From positions 112,313 to 176,312 of the forward strand of contig JAJDDQ010000039.1 in assembly GCA_029260215.1 (NCBI GenBank): a DNA stretch of 64,000 nucleotides, written 5' to 3'. Source of the DNA: Phycisphaerae bacterium (GTDB taxonomy: Bacteria > Planctomycetota > Phycisphaerae > UBA1845). The notes under the pieces were generated by a model that saw only the letters and a program-made list of their open reading frames with translations, was not told where the DNA came from and did not search any database. This document shows positions 16,507 through 25,121 of the stretch, piece by piece (the stretch's first letter is position 1; each line of letters begins with the position of its first letter). The position numbers were made by a program, and so were the translations under genes.

Positions 16507-18588
16507 CTACTCCATCGCCCTGAGCAACATCTCCGCCACATCAACCTGCTCCACATCCGTCCGCTCCGCATCACCCAGACCGTCGCTGAGCATGCGCGTG
16601 CAGAACGGGCAGGCGCTGCTGATGACGTCGGGCTTGGTATCCAGAAGCTGCTTCGTGCGACGCTGGTTGACGCGCTCGTCGCCTTCTTCCTCTTCCTTGA
16701 ACATCTGCGCACCGCCCGCACCGCAGCACATACCGCGATCGCGCGTTTCGTTCGGTTCGACCAGTGTGACGCCCGGAATGGCGGACAGCACATCGCGCGG
16801 CGCGTCGTAAACCTCATTGTATCTGCCAAGGTAACAGGAGTCGTGGTACGCGACTTTGGCGTCCACTTTCTGCGTCGGCTTCAGTTTGCCTTGCTTGACG
16901 AGGTCAGCCAATAGCTGCGTATGATGAATAACCTCGAATTTTCCGCCGAAGTCTCCATACTCATTGCCCAGCGTATTGAAACAGTGCGGGCAGGTCGTAA
17001 CGATCTTCTTAACGCCATAACCGTTGAGCGTTTCGCTGTTCTGCTGAGCGAACATCTGAAACAAAAACTCGTTGCCGGCCCGTCGAGCAGGATCACCCGT
17101 GCAGCATTCCTCGGGGCCTAAAATGGCGAACTCGATGCCGGCTTGCTTGAGCAGTTGCGCGGTGGCTCGCGTAGTCTTTTTCGCACGATCATCGAACGAC
17201 GGAGCGCAGCCGACCCAGAACAGATACTCAACGTCCGGCTTCTCGGAAATGAGCGGAATGTCCAGACCGTCCGCCCATTGGCTTCGCTCGTCGGGTGCGA
17301 AGCCCCACGGGTTCATATTCGTTTCCATGCCTCGGAAAGCGGTCTGAAGCTCGTTGGGGAATTCGCCACGCTCCTGAACAAGGTAGCGGCGCATATCGAC
17401 GATCTTGTCCACGTAGGTAATCAGAACCGGGCATTCCTGCTCGCAGGCGCGGCAGGTCGTGCAAGCCCACAGTACTTCGGGGTCGATGATGCCGTCAACG
17501 AGGTCGATGGTGTGGGCGGCGTTTGATTCCAACGGCGCGGTACCGGCGTCGGATGCTCCGGTTTCGCCATTAGCGTCTACCGCTCCCTCACGGTCGCGGC
17601 TCTGTTCGTCGCCACCAATCAGCGTCGATTCATGCTTGTACAGGAAGTTGCGCAGGTCGATGGTAAAGTGCTTCGGCGAGAGCTTCTTGCCGGTTTTGGT
17701 CGCGGGGCAGTGGTCGCTACATCGGCCGCACTCGGTACAGGTGTAGAAATCCAGGATGCTCTTTTGCGAAAACTGGTCGATGCGCTTGATGCCAAGCGTC
17801 TCTTCGCGTTCAACTTTGCCTTCAATATCTTCGATCGGTGCCAGCCGCCCCACCGGGCCAAGCCTGCGAAAAAACACGTTGGGAATAGCTGTGATGATGT
17901 GAAAATGCTTCGAGACCGGCAGCAGGTTCAGAAAGATGAGCACAAGCGAAACATGCGTCCAGAACCCGGCGTGTGCGAGAACCTTCAGCGTGCCCTCACT
18001 CGCACCAGCCAACAACACCGCCACCAATGAACCCGCCGGCTCCCACACGCGGAACGAAACGGCCTCACCGGTTTCAAGAGCGTGCAGATTCAGCCAAGCC
18101 CCGTCGTAAATCAAGTCCGCCATCATCATGACGAAGATGATGCACAGAATGATGACCCCTTCGGTGCTGAGCGTCATACGCGGGAGCTTCGCAACGAGGC
18201 GATAATAGAGAAACACAAGCGTCCCGCAGATCACCAGAACGACAAAAACGTCCTTGAGCAGCGAATACGCGTCGCCGATGGGCGTGTGCGAACCGAAAAG
18301 CCACAGGCCCGAATCGGGGACATACCCGCGCGAAAAGAGAATCAGCGAGCGAAGCAGCAGCACGCCGAAACCGGCGAAAATGACCTGATGCGCGATCCCG
18401 GCCCACCAGTAGCGCCGCATGCGCTCCTGGGCAAGGGCGAATCGTCTCACACCAGCCAGCCTCTCAGCCACGTTATCGGAACCAAGCCCGCCGTCGCCGA
18501 CGTTCAGGAGTCTCCAGCGCCTGCTCGCGGTGCGCGCAAACAGCCCGAGCGTGACGGCGAGCAGGATGGTCATGCAAATGGGGTTCAT
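16507..18588 (-). CDS. Membrane-bound Fe-S/CCG-domain reductase, ETF:quinone oxidoreductase-like (DUF224/EMO type)
   Basis: The product has 693 residues. The N-terminal half (about residues 1-260) has five or six membrane helices, like the heme b (NarI-like) domain of EMO proteins. Then come two [4Fe-4S] ferredoxin sites (CTECGRCSDHCP near residue 285; CTTCRACEQECP near residue 370) and two CCG domains (EECCTGDPARR...CPHCF; HDSCYLGRYN...MCCGAGG), which in related proteins hold noncubane clusters. Such fusions pass electrons from electron-transfer flavoprotein or similar donors to quinone. Between the two ferredoxin motifs is a low-complexity insert of about 45 residues that includes SRDREGAVDANGE and coincides with an interspersed DNA repeat. 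A GlpC- or GlcF-like role is less likely because of the membrane domain. Confidence 0.85.
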   Translation of the reverse strand: MNPICMTILLAVTLGLFARTASRRWRLLNVGDGGLGSDNVAERLAGVRRFALAQERMRRYWWAGIAHQVIFAGFGVLLLRSLILFSRGYVPDSGLWLFGSHTPIGDAYSLLKDVFVVLVICGTLVFLYYRLVAKLPRMTLSTEGVIILCIIFVMMMADLIYDGAWLNLHALETGEAVSFRVWEPAGSLVAVLLAGASEGTLKVLAHAGFWTHVSLVLIFLNLLPVSKHFHIITAIPNVFFRRLGPVGRLAPIEDIEGKVEREETLGIKRIDQFSQKSILDFYTCTECGRCSDHCPATKTGKKLSPKHFTIDLRNFLYKHESTLIGGDEQSRDREGAVDANGETGASDAGTAPLESNAAHTIDLVDGIIDPEVLWACTTCRACEQECPVLITYVDKIVDMRRYLVQERGEFPNELQTAFRGMETNMNPWGFAPDERSQWADGLDIPLISEKPDVEYLFWVGCAPSFDDRAKKTTRATAQLLKQAGIEFAILGPEECCTGDPARRAGNEFLFQMFAQQNSETLNGYGVKKIVTTCPHCFNTLGNEYGDFGGKFEVIHHTQLLADLVKQGKLKPTQKVDAKVAYHDSCYLGRYNEVYDAPRDVLSAIPGVTLVEPNETRDRGMCCGAGGAQMFKEEEEGDERVNQRRTKQLLDTKPDVISSACPFCTRMLSDGLGDAERTDVEQVDVAEMLLRAME
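17578..17604. repeat. Fragment of interspersed repeat lying in frame inside the Fe-S reductase gene
   Basis: The segment CCGCTCCCTCACGGTCGCGGCTCTG shares its two ends (CCGCTCCCT and GTCGCGGCTCTG) with a longer copy on the minus strand at 38455-38521. Here it is translated within the linker between the two ferredoxin sites, as SRDREGAV on the minus strand. The family assignment rests on these two copies and on my memory that similar GC-rich repeats are frequent in planctomycete genomes. Confidence 0.5.
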
Positions 18589-18736
18589 GCTTTGGGCGTC
18601 CTTTTTGAAGTTCCGGGGCAGTTTAATCGCCCTGAACGCTTCCCGCCATCCGGCACCCTTCGCAACCTATCCCCAACGCGACACTATCGCCTCGCATTTG
18701 CACCGGCGGAGTGATTGCCCCAAAATCGCGCGCATC

Positions 18737-20926
18737 ATGAACATGTGTCGAAGCAGCCTTTTTTTCGCGATCGTTGGCCTGACAATCAGCATCCTCCCGC
18801 CGCCCACGATTGCGGACGAACCGTCGGCCCGCGAAATCGCCGACTCCACCGGTTGCGCCAAGCGTCTCACCGACCACGCCCACCACACAGGCTTAGTTTC
18901 CAACCGCTCCGATCCGCGACAATCCGCGGAGGTCGCCCTCTGCTGGCTCGACGCAGCGCTGCGATTCGACCCCGATCAGCCCGACGCCCTTAAATGGAAA
19001 TACGATCTCACCGCGCGACTCGGACGACGGGCCGAAGCATTCAAAGCCCTCGAAGCCTACGTCCGCGTCGCCCCCGATGACGCAATCGCAACCATCGCAT
19101 GGATCGGGCAGGCCGCCGCGAACCTGCAAACCGCCGAGGAACGCATCGACTTCTACACAAAGCAGTTAGCCGTCGCGCGGCCGAGCGAGCTGCGCAGCAC
19201 GCTGCACGTCGAACTCGCCCGCGTGCATGCAGGAAGAGGCGAAACCGCGTCGGCCCGCAAACACATCGCCGCAGCCCTCGACGATTGGCCTTTCAATCCC
19301 GCCGCAATTCGGCTCGACGCGGAAATCGCAGGCACGCAAAGCACCCCGCTGACGCGCGTACGCACGCTCGTCGCCCAAGCCATGAATCAGCCGCGAAGCG
19401 CCGAAACCATGTGGGAGCTGGCCCGGCTTCTCGACGGCTTGTCGATGCACGACGACGCACATACCTGGGACGAACGCGCCCTCGTCATCCTCCGAAGACG
19501 CCTGCCGAACTACCATCCGCCCAAGAAACTGCTCTTCGATCGCGCGCAAAGTGCCTACGACAACGGTGATAACCCCGGAGCAGCCGCATACTGCGAAAGT
19601 GCGCTCGCAACAGACCCCGCCTATCACGAAGCGGAAATGCTGCTCACCAAGACCCTGCGCAGACTAGGCCAACAAGACACCGCCAACGCGAGGCTGGCCC
19701 GCTTTCGCGCCCGAATCAACGAGGCGCTCCGTGACACAGCCAGCCTCAGCGCGTTTGAGGCTGCACAATTTGCATGGTTTCACCTCGAAATCGATCCCGA
19801 TTTTACAAAGGCTGACCGCCTCAGCGAACGCGCCATCGCAGCCGCACCCAACAACCCCGTGGTTCAGCGCGTGCGCGCCGTCGCGCTGCTTCGCAACTAT
19901 CGCACAAAGGATGCCCGGAAACTGCTCATACGTCGGCCCGAATCCGACCAGTGGGCGGCGGCGGCGATGGCCGAAATTCTCATCGCCGACGGAAACCGAA
20001 AAGACGCCATCCGCATCCTGCGCACGGGCGAACGACAACGCTACTCCGGCGACGCATACGCCCGCGTCGTACGTACGTTGAGAAACATCGGCGAACTGAC
20101 GGCAAAGCCGCCGGACCGCACGCCAATCCGAAACGCAAGCGCCGCATTCGACGACCGCGTGCTCGATTACCTCAAGAACCCGCGAGATTACCTCACCCTC
20201 AGCGTCGAACTGAACCGCCAGCCCATCCAGCCGAGCGACCCCCTGACCTGTGACATTCGGTTGACCAACAAGGGGCCGATCACCATTACACTCAGCCAGG
20301 GCGACGCCCACGCTACCGACGTGATCGTCGATATCGCGATGGAGGCAGCCTCATTGCCCGCTCCCGTATCGCGAAGTGCCTACCTCTCCGTTTCGATGAA
20401 CCGCCGGGTCATCCTCCCGCCGGGGGAATCGATCCTGGTAAGACAATCGCTCAACATCGGTGTTGCTCGGGAGATTCTGGCATCCCACGACGATCGCGAC
20501 GCAATCTCCACGTTCACGTTTACGACCAGCCCAGTCCTATCTTCAACGGCTCGGCAGAATGTTCGCGCGAACCGGCTGCCCCCGACGATCATCACGCTCT
20601 CGCGTCCAGCCCGGTCGCCGCGCTGGTCAGAATATCAAGCCGTCGAACAAGCCACCAACCCTTCGACATCCTGCGGACAGGCAGTCGCCATGATGGATAT
20701 TATCGGACAACGACTGAGCAACCGCAGCGTCGCCCGGCTGGTCGCGTTGGTGGGTCACGACGAATGGCTCGTCAGAATGGCGGCGATGGAACTGTTCGCC
20801 CATCTCCACAAAGGCCGATTCACGCCCGTATTGCGTCGTATCGCGGAAACCGACCCCGACAAACTGGTCCGCCGCCACGCCACATGGCTACTCAGCGGCA
20901 CATCGGAAGCTCAACAAGAACGGTAA
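18737..20926 (+). CDS. Exported TPR-repeat protein
   Basis: The product has 729 residues from the ATG at 18737; the open frame upstream of it overlaps the start of the divergent reductase gene and is not convincing. A signal peptide (CRSSLFFAIVGLTISILPPP) is followed by about 12 TPR-like helical pairs (for example WLDAALRFDPDQPDALKWKY, AYVRVAPDDAIATIAWIGQA). After about residue 490 comes a beta-rich domain (LTLSVELNRQPIQPSDPLTC), and the last 60 residues form a HEAT-like pair (SVARLVALVGHDEWLVRMAA). It is probably a periplasmic or surface scaffold. Substrate and partners are unknown. Confidence 0.78.
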   Translation: MNMCRSSLFFAIVGLTISILPPPTIADEPSAREIADSTGCAKRLTDHAHHTGLVSNRSDPRQSAEVALCWLDAALRFDPDQPDALKWKYDLTARLGRRAEAFKALEAYVRVAPDDAIATIAWIGQAAANLQTAEERIDFYTKQLAVARPSELRSTLHVELARVHAGRGETASARKHIAAALDDWPFNPAAIRLDAEIAGTQSTPLTRVRTLVAQAMNQPRSAETMWELARLLDGLSMHDDAHTWDERALVILRRRLPNYHPPKKLLFDRAQSAYDNGDNPGAAAYCESALATDPAYHEAEMLLTKTLRRLGQQDTANARLARFRARINEALRDTASLSAFEAAQFAWFHLEIDPDFTKADRLSERAIAAAPNNPVVQRVRAVALLRNYRTKDARKLLIRRPESDQWAAAAMAEILIADGNRKDAIRILRTGERQRYSGDAYARVVRTLRNIGELTAKPPDRTPIRNASAAFDDRVLDYLKNPRDYLTLSVELNRQPIQPSDPLTCDIRLTNKGPITITLSQGDAHATDVIVDIAMEAASLPAPVSRSAYLSVSMNRRVILPPGESILVRQSLNIGVAREILASHDDRDAISTFTFTTSPVLSSTARQNVRANRLPPTIITLSRPARSPRWSEYQAVEQATNPSTSCGQAVAMMDIIGQRLSNRSVARLVALVGHDEWLVRMAAMELFAHLHKGRFTPVLRRIAETDPDKLVRRHATWLLSGTSEAQQER

Positions 20927-21291
20927 AAAGCGGCAAGGGCTGCTCACCCGAACAGCCCAAGCCTGGGAGGGAGAGAAGGAAATTGTCGGCACACCACGCC
21001 GCATCCGGCGGGCACACCCTATCTCGAATCGCGGTCAACCAGCAGGCCAACCGTTACAGTCCAACTTTCTTATCATAGCAAACTCGGACTAGAAGGCAAG
21101 GGTCAACGTAGAAAAATCAGTAGGAACCGAACAAACTGAATAAATCTGAAGTCATGGTGGATTCGTTGTCGGTGCTGCGAAACGCCCGAAACCGATTCGC
21201 AGCCAGCGCCCGTGCCCTATGGTGACTGTCGTTGGTCGAGGGTCCGCGCGAACTGAAGTTCGCGGCTCGTGATGCTGGTTTTGGAACTGCT
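20927..21291. other. Intergenic region with two hairpins, no gene
   Basis: This 365-base gap lies between convergent genes. GGGCTG/CAGCCC (20938-20959) could form a weak hairpin after the TPR gene. CGCGAAC-TGAA-GTTCGCG (about 21246-21263) is a perfect 7-bp stem with a tetraloop, 30 bases beyond the end of the sigma gene. Neither is followed by a T-run in the expected direction, so I do not call them intrinsic terminators. I see no gene in the rest. Confidence 0.5.
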
Positions 21292-22968
21292 CTAATCCGC
21301 GAAGGCGTCGATCAGGTTTGGCGAGATGACCTCTCGAAGTTTTTCGATGGCTTTGCGCTCGATTTGCCGCACGCGTTCCTTGGTGACCCCGAATCGTCGG
21401 CCTAGCTCTTCCAGCGTTTCGGTAGCGCCGTCGGCGGAGCAAAGCCCGAAATGAGCTTTGACGATCGTTCGTTCGCGGGTGTTGAGTTGTTCGATGCCCT
21501 CGTTGATCGCGTCGCGGACAGCCTGCATGTCGCCCGTGGATGTTTCCACGGTCGCGGCGTCCGGTGCGCAATCGAGCAACTCGTCCTGCCCGGTGACGTA
21601 GCGGCGTTGATGGTAGTGGTTCTCAGGTACGCTGCGGGCATAGTTCCGCATCAGCGACCAGCAGGAATAGGTACTGAACTTGTAGCCCAGCGAATAGTCG
21701 AAATTGTCCACGGCGCGCATCAGGGTCACGTTGCCGTCGGACACGGTCTCAAAGAAACTCTCGGAACGGTTCGCGTGACGCTTGGCCACACTGACCACCA
21801 GGCGAAGGTTGGCCTGTATGATCTCGTTCTTAATGCCCTCCGCCGCAGCCTGCAATGCGTGAATCTTGTCCAACTCACGACGCGATGCGGAATAGGGGTC
21901 CAGCTTTTCAATGGCTTGGGCGACGCTGAAACGCAGGTAATTGTATCGTCGAAACAGATCCGCTTCCTGCTCCCGCGAGAGCAGCGGAATCTCATAGAGC
22001 GCCCGCACATAGGCTGGTGCGCCCTTCGGCGTTTTGAGCTTCCTGCCCGAAGGTTCCTCAGCCGCCGGTCTAGGAACGTCCAGAATCAGCGCTTTTGCGT
22101 TCGGCGCGTGGAACAACTCGTTGTCGACGTATTCCCATGTTTCCTGTTTGAGCTGGCGCGCCTCGAGTTCGCGGAGGACCGCTTCGACGGCGACCGGATT
22201 CATGCCGAAAGCCTCGGCGATCTGCTCGACGGATTCCCCGCGATGCCTGCACCGCCAGATGGCCAACTGCTCGCGATTGACCGCCGGCTCACCGCCTCTG
22301 GCGAACAGGGGCTGATTGGGATTTTGCAAGTCGTATTGGCGCAGCGTGTACCGGATTGTTTCGACGGCTCGCCCGGTTTGTTCCGAAATTTTTCGCGAGA
22401 TATTGTGCAGCTTCTCGCGCTTTTCCATCAGGATGGCGCGGGCGATATCGATGATGTTCTGCTTCTCCGCCTCAGTCAGCAACTTGAACGAAGCGCCCCG
22501 CTCGACAGTGTCTTTGTTGCGTTCCCGGAAACGCTCGATGGCTGCCTCCGAAAACACGAGCCGGGTCACACTGCCCTTGATCGCAGCGCGAAAACCCATC
22601 AAGCCCCGCTTTCGCCAACGGCGAATCGTCTTGGTGCTTACTTGCAGGTTGGCTGCCAATTCGTCGAGCGTCTGGTGTTGGCCGGTCAAATCCGACATCG
22701 AAATCGCGGCCTTTCGCGTGACATGCTCCGCCAGCGTGGGCAGGTCGGCCAACAAGTCCGTCCCCGAGACCGCCCTCTTCTCGTCAGGGTTGATCGGCTT
22801 GGTGCCTGTAATGTGAAACCGAACGAGGTCGAACGGGTATGACTTCTCCGGCGAGACCATAGCCAGAAGCCGGTCCGCGCCGCCAAGTTGCTTCAACCGC
22901 AAATGCTTCGGCGACAGCGCCAACTGATGGGCCAGGTCGGCCACGTCGTTATTCCGGTATTTCAACAT
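21292..22968 (-). CDS. Sigma-70 family factor with long HTH-containing N-terminal extension
   Basis: The product has 558 residues. Sigma region 2 lies near residues 380-470 (ANLRLVVSVAKRHANRSESF; MRAVDNFDYSLGYKFSTYS) and region 4 at the C-terminus (LEELGRRFGVTKERVRQIER). Only about 45 residues separate them, so region 3 is missing. Region 2.4 reads CWSLMRNYARSVPEN, where housekeeping factors have WWIRQAITRAIADQ, so -10 recognition should differ. The N-terminal 330 residues are unlike other sigma factors: a MerR/excisionase-like HTH (LDELAANLQVSTKTIRRWRK) and another HTH (ESVEQIAEAFGMNPVAVEAV). It is probably an alternative sigma factor with its own DNA-binding or sensing module. Confidence 0.85.
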   Translation of the reverse strand: MLKYRNNDVADLAHQLALSPKHLRLKQLGGADRLLAMVSPEKSYPFDLVRFHITGTKPINPDEKRAVSGTDLLADLPTLAEHVTRKAAISMSDLTGQHQTLDELAANLQVSTKTIRRWRKRGLMGFRAAIKGSVTRLVFSEAAIERFRERNKDTVERGASFKLLTEAEKQNIIDIARAILMEKREKLHNISRKISEQTGRAVETIRYTLRQYDLQNPNQPLFARGGEPAVNREQLAIWRCRHRGESVEQIAEAFGMNPVAVEAVLRELEARQLKQETWEYVDNELFHAPNAKALILDVPRPAAEEPSGRKLKTPKGAPAYVRALYEIPLLSREQEADLFRRYNYLRFSVAQAIEKLDPYSASRRELDKIHALQAAAEGIKNEIIQANLRLVVSVAKRHANRSESFFETVSDGNVTLMRAVDNFDYSLGYKFSTYSCWSLMRNYARSVPENHYHQRRYVTGQDELLDCAPDAATVETSTGDMQAVRDAINEGIEQLNTRERTIVKAHFGLCSADGATETLEELGRRFGVTKERVRQIERKAIEKLREVISPNLIDAFAD

Positions 22969-23237
22969 TGCTTAGCGTTACCCCGCTTACCGGGTGCATC
23001 GAACCCCGCAAACCGCCACCGAGAGATTGTAGGTCCGTATTCTCGCGAAATCACGAAACCGTTCCCAAAAATCCGCATCCGCCGGCCAAGTTCATTAAGT
23101 CGATCCGGGCGCACCCTTTCCGCAAAACGCCGAAGTCACCATTACCTTTATCGCGGATTGGCAAGGTTCCAGTCAACCTGGTACGCGAGATTGCTCTCAA
23201 TTGTCCGCACAATTAAAGCGGGAGTGGAAAAACCGCG

Positions 23238-24929
23238 TTACCTGCTTCGTAGTTGCTCGATGCGATCCATGAATACCCGCGTCACCGCCTCCGATTCCCG
23301 CCCTTGAATCGCGTTTTCGTAGTTCACGATGGCGGTTTGCACGTGAACCGGGTTTTCCAGAACACGGAGCATGTCGTGGGCGGTGGCGACGGAAGCGGGT
23401 ACGGTCCAATTGTTGTTGACGTCGCGGTAGGCTTTTTCGTAGTTTGCGACGGCTTCGCGCAGCGCGTCCGCCCCTTCGGTTTTGGCTTCGTCGCGTCGTT
23501 CCTTGAACTCGTCGGCGTTGGCTTGTGCGAGCACGAGCGGTGATTTGACGGCTGCGATCAGATCGGCTGCGCTGTCGGCAGCCATGAATCGGTCGAACAG
23601 GATGGACGCCAAAACCATCCGCGCGTGGGCACCGTCGGCACTTAGTTGGCCTACAATCCAGCGTTCCTCCGCCTGAAGCTTGGTGGCGGACCGCTCCTGA
23701 GCGGGGGCGCTCAACACATTCAATGCGTCGCCAGCGTCCCGTGTGCGTGTTGTGGCTGACCCCGAAGCCGTCCGAAACGCCGCGACGGCTGACCGCGCTT
23801 TGGCGAGACTCTGGTCGAGCATGTCTTCAGCCTCAAGCTCGAACGCCTGATATTTCGCGAAAATATTCGTCGCGCTGCCCAGCGCTTCGCTTGCGTGTTC
23901 TTTGGCATCGAGCGCCTTTTGCGCGTAGTATTGCGCCAATTCAGAAAGGGATCGGGCTGACTGCTCGACCTCGTCAAGTGTTTGCATCAGGCCGTCGCGG
24001 TCGTGACGAGCTACTTCCAGGTCGCGCCGATGGTCCATCAGCCCGCGCAGCCCGACGATTTCGCCGCTGGCGTCCTCGGGCACGAAACCACCTTTGATGT
24101 AGTCGCCGGAGTCATCGATTCGCGCGTTTTCGAGGGAGCCGTGTTCGAAGCGGTGTGCATCGCTGATGGCTGAGTGGTAAGCGTTGGCTGCGAGGGTGTA
24201 CGCTTCGGCGAACTTTTCCGCACCGTGCGGGTCGAGCAGATCCGCACCGTCGTGTTCCAACTGATCGAGCTGTGCCCGGGCTGATTCCGATCGACGGGTC
24301 GCGTCCGCCAGCTTCGCTTCGAGATCAGCGACGGTGGATTCCAGTTCCGCGATTGCGCGCTTGCGCGCCGTCAGTGTGGCTTGTACCTCCGCAGCCTGAT
24401 CGTTCAATACCTCGATGTTGGCGTGAATGCCGCTTTGCTCGACGACGTTGGCTTCCTGTTCCAACGTGCGGACACGTTTAGCCAGAGTGACCAGTTGCGC
24501 TCGCGGTTTTTCGCATTGGTTGCGAACGATGTCAGCCTTACGTCGCAGCAGGTCGGCCTGGGCGACGAGGATCGTGCCCTTGATCTGCTGGGCTTGGGCG
24601 TGCTGGCCTGCGCTCGCGTCGCCGTGGGAAACGGACAGTGCGTCGCCGACTGCTTTGAGCGCGTCCTTCAGGACGGTTTCGTTCTCGGAGATCAATCGCT
24701 CGCGTCTCACCTCGACGCCCTGTTTTTCGAGCGTGTTCAAGACCGATGCGAGTCGTTCGATGTTCTCGTTGTAAGTGTGCAGCAGTCGCCGGGCACGCTC
24801 GACGTGTTCGTCGGCCTCCACCTGAACGACGGACGAAGCCTCGGTGAGCATCGGCACGGAGACGTAAAGCCCGCCGGCGACCAGCGGGACAGCCAATGCG
24901 ATGAGCAGTATGGAAATCGGTCGCGTCAC
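23238..24929 (-). CDS. Membrane-anchored coiled-coil protein
   Basis: The product has 563 residues from a GTG at 24929 with GAGAGGA upstream; the frame continues upstream to 25010 without a ribosome binding site. One N-terminal membrane helix (PISILLIALAVPLVAGGLYV) is followed by long heptad-patterned, Ala/Glu/Arg-rich helices to the end (for example VEADEHVERARRLLHTYNEN, RKRAIAELESTVADLEAKLA). No catalytic motif is visible. A periplasmic or cytoplasmic structural role anchored in the membrane is likely. The family was not recognised. Confidence 0.75.
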   Translation of the reverse strand: MTRPISILLIALAVPLVAGGLYVSVPMLTEASSVVQVEADEHVERARRLLHTYNENIERLASVLNTLEKQGVEVRRERLISENETVLKDALKAVGDALSVSHGDASAGQHAQAQQIKGTILVAQADLLRRKADIVRNQCEKPRAQLVTLAKRVRTLEQEANVVEQSGIHANIEVLNDQAAEVQATLTARKRAIAELESTVADLEAKLADATRRSESARAQLDQLEHDGADLLDPHGAEKFAEAYTLAANAYHSAISDAHRFEHGSLENARIDDSGDYIKGGFVPEDASGEIVGLRGLMDHRRDLEVARHDRDGLMQTLDEVEQSARSLSELAQYYAQKALDAKEHASEALGSATNIFAKYQAFELEAEDMLDQSLAKARSAVAAFRTASGSATTRTRDAGDALNVLSAPAQERSATKLQAEERWIVGQLSADGAHARMVLASILFDRFMAADSAADLIAAVKSPLVLAQANADEFKERRDEAKTEGADALREAVANYEKAYRDVNNNWTVPASVATAHDMLRVLENPVHVQTAIVNYENAIQGRESEAVTRVFMDRIEQLRSR

Positions 24930-25044
24930 GATCGAGTCATCCTCTCTGGCGGGTTGTTTTACTTTCGGGTCAAGCGCCGACCCACACAGGGGTGAATTGT
25001 AACCCACCATACAATAATGGGAAGCGGGCGATGGATTGTCGAAA

Positions 25045-25071
25045 AAGCCCGCGGAACGTGCCCGCGGGCTT
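25045..25071 (-). terminator. Intrinsic terminator of the FG-GAP protein gene
   Basis: The arms AAGCCCGCGG and CCGCGGGCTT (10 bp, loop of 7) form a perfect hairpin. Read on the minus strand it is followed by a run of five T. It lies 51 bases downstream of the stop at 25122. Confidence 0.85.
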
Positions 25072-25121
25072 CAACAGCGGGTAAATCCAAGCGTCAACCA
25101 AACCCCGTGTTCACACAGACG

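Noticed and set aside
16507-18588. GlpC or glycolate oxidase GlcF subunit
   Set aside because: Those lack the large N-terminal membrane domain; the heme-b-like domain plus two ferredoxin and two CCG motifs fits DUF224/EMO proteins better.
18419-18736. N-terminal extension of the TPR protein overlapping the Fe-S reductase gene
   Set aside because: It is antisense to a clear gene and lies upstream of a good signal peptide starting at 18737.
21451-22842. 463-codon plus-strand open frame opposite the sigma factor
   Set aside because: Shadow of the sigma gene in a GC-rich context; no conserved motif.
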